A stretch of DNA of 64,000 nucleotides, taken from the NCBI GenBank assembly GCA_023362775.1, contig JALMGJ010000061.1, positions 630,001 through 694,000 on the forward strand. The letters are read 5' to 3'. The notes under the pieces are model-generated. The model searched no databases and was not told the origin of the DNA. It worked only from the letters and a program-made list of their open reading frames with translations. This document shows, in pieces, positions 54,413 through 64,000 of this stretch. The first letter of the stretch is position 1. Every line of letters starts with the position of its first letter. The position numbers and the translations under genes were made by a program. Origin of the DNA: Charina bottae (taxonomy: Eukaryota > Chordata > Lepidosauria > Squamata > Charinaidae).

Positions 54413-57400
54413 AGCCAAAGCATCTCTATTATACTCCATGCTTTGGGGTTTTTTCCGGGGGGGGGGGGATGTGGAGGAGAAAGGAGGCGTGGTGTTAACT
54501 TTGGAGCAAGGTGACTCATCCAGACAGGATTTGTTCCGCCTTCATGTCAAGAGTGGATGGGTGTCCGTGGCTGCTTAAGAAGCCATTACTTCATATGTAT
54601 ATATGTATTTAATTTCCTCCCTTATATTTTATTCGGCACCACCCAGCTGGTCGACTGATTCCAGCAAAGCTATGGAGGTTGGTCCTGGGGAGGATGCTCC
54701 CCCCCCCACGGTGGCCCCCACCTCCCTCCTTCCAGGAAACCCAGTTCCCTGCCTGCAGGTTGGGATCTGCGCCACAAGAGGGCAGCAAACCCCACAGGAT
54801 CACCTGAATTTTGCGGACAGATTTTCTGCCCCTCTCCCAGGTCAGGGACAGGCAGGCATTCAACAGACGATGCACCGCTGGATGTATTGCTAGATCTTTT
54901 GTGAATGCCAATATATTAAGGGCCAAAAGCCCCGCCTGAGGAAAAAGGGAGGGGACCTTTTCCCCTCTGAGCAGGTGCAAAATATTTCTCCTTAGAAGCC
55001 GCACGGCGTTCCTAGAAAGGGGGCTGCCTATTTTGAGCAAATGCAGAATGGACCCTCCCGGCCCCAAGTGCACCAAATCTACGGAGAGGAGGCGAATACC
55101 CGACGTTTTCCAAGTGAACCCGGTTTTAGGGAAGGCGGATGGCGGGGCGGGGCGGAAAGGAGGCGGGGGGGGGGGGCCCGGCGGGCGAGGGCAGGAGGTG
55201 AGGGCCGCGCGCCGCCTCCTGCTCCAGGGAAGCAGGCGCGGGAATGATGGACGGCTGCAGAAACTGCCGGCCCCGGGGGAGGCTGCTCGCGAGGAGCGAC
55301 ACGAAATCTCAGAGTGATATTCCGAGGAGGAGCTTTTTTTCCTTCCTTGGGAAGCACTTAACTAACCCTCAGCACAGGGGGGCGGGGGCGACCCTTGCCA
55401 ACAGCATCGCTGCAGCTCCAGCATTAATCTCATTTTTGACACTTGACGAGAATTTTCTTGGCGGCTGCCTTGCAGATTGCTCAGGAAAGGCTGTCAGTCA
55501 GCCTGTGTGCAACAAAACTGGGCCGCGATGCACAAGCGCGCGCACACACACTCACGCACACGCTCGTTGCTTCCTGCCTGACAGCGCGGCCCCGCGGAGC
55601 AATTAAAAGGCCAAATGACTCTGCCTGCCAAACCACGCAGTGGGACTCGGAAGCTCGCACCCTTGTCCGTCAACCCGCCCAGCAAAGGTGGCGACAAGCC
55701 CTTTGGTGGCTTCAGACCACCCAGCTTGAAAAGCAGGAAACTGAGGCACGGGGGGGGGGGGGGGAGACGGCCTTCAGGCCTGGCTAAGCCTGAGTGTGTG
55801 AAGGACCGAGCCACGGTTTTTCCGCTGTCCGTTTGGACCGGTTAGGAACCGTCTAAGAGGACGCGACACATTCGATTAAGATGAGCCCATCAGCAGGGCG
55901 CCTTTCCCTCCTCCGCTTCCTCCTCTTCCGCAAGTCAAGAACTAGAGGAGCCTGCCCCCCCCCCGCCTCTTCCCCGGCTCCAACGCGGCCCGTCTTGGAA
56001 AGCAAAGTCAAACCGGGGAGCCCCCCAGTCCACCCGGCTGAAAGGTGGGGCTGCGGGGCCGAGAGCGGGGCGCCCCTTCCCGGGCAATTCGGGGCCCCGC
56101 CAGCGAGAGACGCCCCCGGCCTGGCCGATGCTCTGTTCTATCCCCCCCCCCCGAGAGAAACGGCCCAGGTGGCGCACAGGAATCGATCTCCTTCCCGCCC
56201 AACCCTCGTTCACATCCGAGCGACCGGGCAGGGGAACCGGATCGTCCCCGGCGCCCGGTTGGAGGCAACTCCTTTGACTTCGGCTTGCAAAAGGAGTGGA
56301 GCCTGCCTGATTCCCCCCCCCCCCCCACCTTCCGGCAGTTCTCCCTCAGCCACAAGTCGCACCTTCACATGTATTGTCTCCCCTCCTCCAATGGCAGTTT
56401 TTGATTAACCAAGATCCAAGCAAATTCATTTTCCGGCAGACAATTTAATTTGAATGTGCCTGGAGGCGGCGAGATCTCCTGGGCAATTTCACACAACACT
56501 CCTCCCCGACTGCCTTTCCCAAAATGGCGGCTCCTGTGAACGCTCCTTCTGCCAGACCCCTCCTTGTTCCTGGCCCCCCACTCTGGTTAAGGCCCCCAGG
56601 AGCCACCCAGCGCACCCCTCCCATACGCCAAAACTCAGGACCCAGAGAGGTCAGAGCAACAGGGAAAAAGATCTCTGCCCCCCCCCCCCCGGACCTGGAG
56701 CCCTACCGACAGGTCTGCCCTCCCCTCCCCTCTCCTGTGCGGGGCAGTCTCAAGGCAAGACAGCCCCCAAATTTGAGGTGAATTGGAAAAAGGGGTGCAA
56801 AAAGGGCGTGCTGGTCTGGCCAAGGACTTTTCCTTGGGGGGGGCCTGCTGGGTGACTGACTCCATCCAAGTGCCGAAAAATCAGGGTGCAGTATTTTCAG
56901 CACTGTCAGTGTGAGAGCCTGCCTCAGCAAGGCCAAAGAACCCCCCCAAAACACTGTATGTCGCTTCGTCTCCGCGACAGAGGAAGACAAACCCAGGCGC
57001 GATGGATGGAGCACCACCTGGAACGGACTGCCCCCACCCCCAACACAGGAGGCACGTTCCACCCCTGGGCAACAGCTGGCGGGGCCACTGTGGAGAGAAG
57101 GCCCCCCAGCTCAGCCGTCTGGGAGCTAAGCGGGACGGCCCCACACCCAGGAGGCCTGCTCCTCGCCCACATCAAACTGCCCCACCACCTTCACCGTCCA
57201 GGATAAACGGACCTTGGAGAGAAAATATATGGAAGGGCGGAGGCTTGCCGTGCCTGGAGCTCGCCCAGAGTTTGGAGCTGCAGCAGAGACGGCTCAGAGC
57301 CCCCCCGACTCCCACCTGAGGGGAAGCCCGCTCAGGGGCTCTCCACCAGCAGACCCCGCTGCTCCCCCCAGCTGCCAAGAAGGTGCCCCAATTCCTTTGG

Positions 57401-57765
57401 AAATCCCCCAACCCGAGTCCCTGCGGGGGGGGGGGACAGGAGGGAACCACCCACAACTCAGGCCAGGCCAGGCCAGGCCAGGCATGCAAAACCCACCTGC
57501 ACCCCCAACTCTTCTAGCTCAGGGCCACATTCAGACCAAGTTACCCCGAAACATTTCCAAAGCCTTTTGACTTGCCGCAAGCAGCCAGCTCCACATGGCC
57601 GGCCATAGGAAGACCCCGCTTGGTGCACGTTCCTGGGCTCTCTGGGCCTGGGACTCCCGGCTGCCTGACCTCCCAGCCCCACGCTCTGGACCCCCTCCGA
57701 GCATACGGGGGGCGAGAGGCGGCACGCAAGGATGATCCAGAACAAAGATCGAATGAACGCCCAGA
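54413..57765. other. Intergenic region between convergent TRPV4 and FAM222A
   Basis: About 3.3 kb with no recognised exon. Two AT-richer patches, 55400-55620 and 56385-56485, look like possible conserved non-coding elements. C or G runs are at 54465-54475, 55166-55175, 55751-55763, 56146-56153 and 56680-56691. A short tandem GGCCA repeat lies at 57461-57483. Confidence 0.5.
57461..57483 (+). repeat. Short (CAGGC)n tandem repeat
   Basis: Four or more tandem CAGGC units are visible in the sequence just downstream of the FAM222A 3' end. Confidence 0.8.
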
Positions 57766-57771
57766 TTTAAT
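57766..57771 (-). terminator. FAM222A: Candidate distal poly(A) signal of FAM222A
   Basis: ATTAAA on the minus strand follows about 200 nt of A/T-rich, UTR-like sequence (57780-57960). A second candidate, AATAAA on the minus strand, is at 58110-58115. The choice sets a 3'UTR of about 1.2 or 1.6 kb. Confidence 0.45.
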
Positions 57772-58109
57772 GTCCTTTGGGGGGAGGGAAGAGAAAAAAA
57801 GACAGACAGACACCCAGAGGCATGGTTCTCTGTTTTCTTTCCGAGCTTTTTGTTTTCTCTCATTTTTAAAACAATGTAGTGCAGAGTGCACTTCTCACAG
57901 TAGAATATAATGGTTGCTTTTTTGTATAAAAACACATTCTCAGGTATTTGTAAATGCACTTAGTGCTGGAACAGGTGGTGGATGACACGGCACCTCTCTA
58001 TTTTGATCCCTCCCTCCCTTCCGCCCTCTAGTGGTGAAAATCTGAACTACCTGGTAAAACCTATGAAACTCCTAATTCCGCCAGGGTTACTGCAGAGCAA
58101 AAGGAATAC

Positions 58110-58115
58110 TTTATT
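58110..58115 (-). terminator. FAM222A: Candidate proximal poly(A) signal of FAM222A
   Basis: Canonical AATAAA on the minus strand, about 1.2 kb downstream of the FAM222A stop codon at 59347-59349. Confidence 0.5.
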
Positions 58116-58727
58116 GAAAGCTGCATTTCTTTCTCTTTTAAAGGAGGAAATTAAAGGACACGGAACACTACTATCCTGGAAGGAGGGGGAAGACCCCTCT
58201 AAGACACCCTGCCACTGAATGCCTTGTGGGGGACCCCACACCCCTGCCTCTTGCAGCTGCCTCCCGAAGAGCCGATGGCTGCAAACTGTATTTCACTCGG
58301 ATTATCCGCAAGTTTCTACAACTTGATCTGGACAGGAAGAGAGAGGGACGGGGGGATGTCCCGTTCTCGGTGGCTGGAATGGCCGTACACACAACTTTCT
58401 GGCTCTCGGGCGGCCCTCATGCGTCTACGTTCCTTCAACCCGCAAAGACACGGCCAGATGCGTTCTGGGATTGCGGGGAGCCCAAGGGAGTGACTTGCTC
58501 CCAACCTTTGTGGGAACCAAAGAGGGCTTTGCTTTCTCCCCGGCCTTCTTAGCCCAGGTACCTGCAGCCAGATGCTACCGAGGTGGATTCAAAGCAAGGG
58601 TTAAAATAAAGGGACAGAGGACCCTGAAAAGTCTCTCTTCTGCAAATGTCCCCCAACCTTCTGGTCTTCCTTCCTGGTCCTCACACACAGACGAGCAATG
58701 AAATGAAATACTGCTATTCAAAACCCA

Positions 58728-58781
<54 letters not shown>
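58728..58781 (+). repeat. (AAT)18 microsatellite
   Basis: Eighteen uninterrupted AAT units. It lies within the predicted FAM222A 3'UTR, so the mRNA would carry an (AUU)18 tract. Confidence 0.95.
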
Positions 58782-58782
<1 letters not shown>

Positions 58783-59346
58783 TTTTAATTCAGAAAAGAA
58801 ATCTCCTGGGGTTATGCTGATGTGATGGAGGGGTGGGAAAATCCATCCTATAGCAGCCAAAAACTGTACAGCAGGTTCAAACTAAAAAAAGTCACTTCAA
58901 GTTTTAAGTGGTTTTTTTCCCCCTTCAACAGCCTCCACGCCTTTGCCCCCCCCCAATTATTAGCTTTAAATCAAAACAGTGCAAGTTAGACTTCATCTAG
59001 AAAGGAGGCAGAATCACTAAGCGCACCTGGATTGACAGGAGGGGTCTGAGTGGGGGTCCACCCCCTTCCTGGCCCTCCCCCAGTCACAATGCATCTCAAA
59101 AGGCCCCAAGCGCAGCCCAGGACAGAAACGTGTTTCTGGGAGAGGATCGGGCCCTCCCCAGGCAGTCCGGCTGGCAGCGCACACACCCGTTCTCGTCCCC
59201 AGGGGCCTTTTCCCCCGGATTAGCAGCAAAATCAGATCGCGTCTCCCCGTTCACATTCTTAGCGATCGAGCCCATCCCTGAACTACACAGCCCAAGCGAT
59301 TCGCCTCCGCCTCGGGGCAGCCCGGCCCCGGGGACTCCTCTGCCCC

Positions 59347-60950
<1,604 letters not shown>

Positions 60951-61221
60951 TCATTTCGGGGGATCTTATTTGAACTAGGGAGCAAAAGTTTAAATGCTCC
61001 AGTTGTGTTCGGACAACACGCTTAACCAGGTGGGTTCAAGATTTAGTGGGCTGCAATGGCACAACCTGCTTGCATATTGCACATTCAGGTAGCAGAGCAA
61101 GTATGATAAGCACCCCTTGCCTGGAGGTTTACACCGTTGTGATATGCTGTAATTCTTGTAGTCACCTCTAGAGGTCACTAGGCATTATCTGCACAATTCA
61201 CTCCAGGAGTTATGCTTAAAT

Positions 61222-61310
61222 CAGTGTTTCTCAACCTCGGCAACTTGAAGATGTCTGGACTTCAACTCCCAGAATTCCCCAGCCAGCATAGCTGGCTACG
61301 GTTGAGAAGC
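61222..61310. mobile_element. Truncated palindromic hAT-type MITE
   Basis: The left arm is complete from CAGTGTTTCTCAACC through ACTTCAACTCCCAGAATTCC to CCAGCCAGC. The right arm is shortened to GCTGGCTACGGTTGAGAAGC. It is the same family as the element at 36477-36611. Confidence 0.75.
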
Positions 61311-62837
61311 TAAAAAATTAAATTAAAAATTAAAGTAAGTTTTCTGCATGGAAAGTACCCCGGAGAAGGCAAAACGGGCTAAAATCAGCCCATTTAGCTT
61401 AAAGACCCTCTCTTCCCCAATTCTGGGGGAAAGAAGGGAAATCTCCAGACTTAACCTTTGGTTCCGGCTCAGCTAAGAACACAGAGAAGTGCTTGCCCAG
61501 ATAAACTGCAGAATTCTCTCCTGGAAGAGGCGGTGGATGGCTGTTAGAGCCAATTCCCACCAAATAGCCTCAATCCCTCCGCCAGCTCCAGCAAACATAT
61601 GTAGAAATTCAGCCATCAAGGCTTGACGGTCCCACTGTTTATTCTCTGGTAGTCTGCCCCTGGTTGTGGAGGCTCTGTTGACCACCAGAGACACTCGGGG
61701 CAATCAATGACACTACGTTCTTCCCTTCAATTTGTTTAATCCATTCAGGGTTTTGTTTTTCAAGGATGCCAATTTGTCTTTATTCTTCCAAAGAGATTCT
61801 GTGGTTTTAAAGATCATCCAATCACCCTTTCTGGATTTCCAAGGTTGTTTATGGGAGGGGAGCCAATAATTCTGTAGGGGAACAGTGGAAATGTCTCTTT
61901 ACCCAAGGGGGGGCGGGGAGCGTTGCTCTGAGAGATTGGATTTAAACCATATTATACAAGCAATTTCATGGATGCTTTGCGGCACTACGAGAGCCCCGTT
62001 GGAAAAAAAATAGGGAGAAATCCATTTACCAGCTATAAATCAGCACTTCTTATAATGAGCACAAAAATGTCACTTTTATGCAATTTTACAGATGAACAAA
62101 ACTGGTGAAATTAACTGTGGTAACCTACTGCAGTCAGCAGAAGGCAGCTCCGAGGAGAAGGGAGGGAGCGAGAGAGAGATTATATGTATTTTGCTTCTCT
62201 CAAACTCCTTTCTTGAGCTAGTTTCTGGTGTGAAAACTCATTTGTTGTTTCCATTATACTTTCATTTGGAGTTTATCTTGAGTATCCAATGAGCCACCAA
62301 CTGTGAAAATGATTAAATCTACAAAATCTATCTAATAGATTGAATAAATTAGGTGTTTGAAGAGGCTGCCTCTGAGAGAGAGGTGGGAAAAGAGGGGGTC
62401 TTGCTAGGAAGAAGGGGGGAAGGGATAAGGAGGAATTACAGGCCTGGACTACCCCCCCCCCCCGCCCCACATCTTTCTCCCAGTCTGTCACCCCAGGACT
62501 CAGCTGGGAAAGGCTGCAGCCAAGTAAAGGCAGTTGATAAAAAGACCTATTTTTGCACCCTGACAATTTCACCCTCCTCATCTTTTAAAACAAGCTTAGA
62601 ATAGCGCCGTCTGCCACTTTCTAAAACCAGCTAGGCTACCTCTTTGCTCGATTCAAAGGTGGGAGGGCGCGTCCCTCTGCTTCAAAGGCGATTTGCAATG
62701 ATAAAACCCCTAAAAAGTCAAACACAAAAAAGAATCCACCAAGAGCAAAGGGCAGGCAAATAAAACGCAGCAATAACTACGCAACGTTCTGAACTCAGGG
62801 TGCAGGATTCAAGCCCTTAAATGCCAAATGTCTAAAG

Positions 62838-62979
62838 CAGGGTTTCTCAACCGTGGCAACTTTAAGAAGTGTGGACTTCAACTCCCAGAATTCCCCAGCC
62901 AGCATGGGGAACGGCTGGCTGGGGAATTCTGGCAGTTGAAGTCCACACATCTTAGAGTTGCCAGAGTTGAGAAACATTG
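62838..62979. mobile_element. Palindromic hAT-type MITE
   Basis: Both arms are present: 62838-62900 starting CAGGGTTTCTCAACC, and 62912-62979 ending in the complement of CAATGTTTCTCAACT. Flanking 8-mers GTCTAAAG and TTCTAAAA share TCTAAA, as expected of an old 8-nt target duplication. The arms have diverged from each other, unlike the 36477 copy. Confidence 0.8.
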
Positions 62980-63344
62980 TTCTAAAATGTGCATTTTTAC
63001 AACCTGGCACACTCTGGGAACGTTGGGGGGAGGGCAGCCTCCAGATGCCAGCCCTACTGGTCTGCAGGCCAAAAACAATGGGGGGGGGGCTGCTACATAA
63101 TGGGCCCTGTTGCAGCACATGGTACCCGGGTGCTCAGAACTGTCCCCAGCCCTGACAAATACCCACTCCTTGAAAAGATGGGCATGAGCAGGACCCTTGT
63201 GCTTGCCAACTCTTGAACTCTGCCCACAGCCACTCCCTCTGGGCACCCAGCCTGTAGAAGGCAGAGCCCGCTTGCCCCCCCCCCCCACAGCAAAGCAAAC
63301 CCGTCTCTTCTCTCCTCCCCTCTCCCCCCCCCCCCCCCCCGCGG

Positions 63345-63535
63345 CTACATTAAATCCAGCTCAGAGGACTGGGTTTTAATTGACTTAATAGACTCGTTAA
63401 TAACAATGCCTTTTTAAGGCACCTGTAAAAAGCCCGTAACATTAATGTAATGGGGGAATGCCTGGCGAAGCCGGCTTTTCAACTGACTGCTGGTTTTAAT
63501 GGAAACCCACGATTAATGGGCGAGGCAGTCAGTGG
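63345..63535. promoter_or_regulatory. Candidate conserved non-coding element, homeodomain-motif rich
   Basis: The AT-rich stretch contains clustered TTAATT, TTAATA, GTTAATAA, ATTAATGTAAT and GATTAATGG motifs within GC-rich surroundings, plus an inverted GCCTTTTTAAGGC palindrome near 63408. This composition is typical of vertebrate developmental enhancers, but conservation cannot be tested here. A second similar block is at 63858-63925 (ATTCAATTAATAG, GCTAATTAGC, CTAATGAC). Confidence 0.35.
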
Positions 63536-64000
63536 CTGGCGCGAAACACGCTTGTACCAACACACTCTTGTCGGGCAGAAACGTGGCATCGAGCGGAAGC
63601 ACGGCCAGCAGAGCAGAGGGGAAGGCTGCGGCCCCCCAGGCGAGGGACCGGCTTGTTCACGGCCACCTCCCCCTTCGCTGCGCCTGCAGGCCAGGCCTGA
63701 GGTCCCTGGGCTTGCCGAGGGCAACGCTTGGACAGGGGGCAGCCCCGGGGCGGCTACCAGGACCCACAGGGAGCAGGTTTCGGCTGCTGACATCCTCTTC
63801 CAGCCAGGCGGGCCTCTGCACTCCCCTCCACGCCGATGTCCGTGGGGGGTGGGAGCACTGCCAGCATTCAATTAATAGTGACGCTAATTAGCCGGTGACA
63901 CTCGCAGAATCCCTAATGACACGGGCTCCTGGCACGAGGGTTAGCAGAGGAAGGGGGCACTGGGGAAGGCTCTGCCCGCACAGGAGGGGAACAGCAGCCC

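Noticed and set aside
57461..57483. Tandem CAGGC repeats as a CRISPR-like array
   Set aside because: Units are 5 nt with no spacers; the genome is vertebrate.
61473..61703. A 76-codon minus-strand frame as a LINE remnant
   Set aside because: No reverse transcriptase or endonuclease motif is visible and the frame is short.

Overview
The window is a gene-dense, GC-rich block of vertebrate nuclear DNA. It holds six protein-coding genes in the order ANKRD13A(-), GIT2(+), TCHP(-), GLTP(+), TRPV4(+), FAM222A(-). From memory, this is the human 12q24.11 order (FAM222A-TRPV4-GLTP-TCHP-GIT2-ANKRD13A) read from the other end, with every relative orientation kept. The species is most likely a squamate reptile (lizard or snake). 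The evidence is the short palindromic hAT-type elements with the core AACTCCCAGAATTCCCCAG, the TTATTTATT-tailed retroposon fragments, small introns, very high GC and many long G or C homopolymers. Such density would suit a reptilian microchromosome, but that placement is inference.

Layout. 1-8590: ANKRD13A, 15 coding exons on the minus strand. 8591-9377: a short head-to-head CpG-rich promoter shared with GIT2. 9378-22788: GIT2, 19 coding exons plus 3'UTR. 22789-24899: convergent intergenic DNA. 24900-28797: TCHP, 12 coding exons on the minus strand, with the last exon uncertain. 28798-30384: a second head-to-head CpG-rich promoter (TCHP/GLTP) carrying a CRE and an RFX X-box-like site. 30385-36868: GLTP, five exons and a 3'UTR that contains a near-perfect 135-bp palindromic hAT MITE. 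36869-45103: intergenic DNA or TRPV4 first intron with a CpG-rich block at 38.9-39.9 kb. 45104-54412: TRPV4, 15 coding exons. 54413-57765: intergenic DNA with candidate conserved non-coding elements. 57766-60604: the terminal exon and 3'UTR of FAM222A on the minus strand. 60605-64000: upstream or intronic FAM222A sequence with two more hAT MITEs and an AT-rich, homeodomain-motif-rich block.

The genes are not an operon or a pathway; they are neighbours held together by conserved synteny. ANKRD13A is a ubiquitin-binding endocytic adaptor. GIT2 is an ArfGAP scaffold. TCHP is a centriole and keratin-filament coiled-coil protein. GLTP is a glycolipid carrier. TRPV4 is a Ca2+-permeable osmo-, thermo- and mechanosensitive channel. 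FAM222A (aggregatin) is poorly characterised. Exon-by-exon translation gives intact proteins of 608 (ANKRD13A), 721 (GIT2), 498 or 527 (TCHP), 210 (GLTP) and 862 (TRPV4) residues. FAM222A alone carries two 1-nt frame breaks, both in 9-nt homopolymers.

I found no tRNA, rRNA, CRISPR array or autonomous transposon gene, and no undescribed multi-gene system. The most useful observations are the perfect hairpin in the GLTP 3'UTR, the altered PIP2-binding motif of TRPV4, a possible extra in-frame TRPV4 5' exon, the X-box at TCHP and the FAM222A frame breaks.
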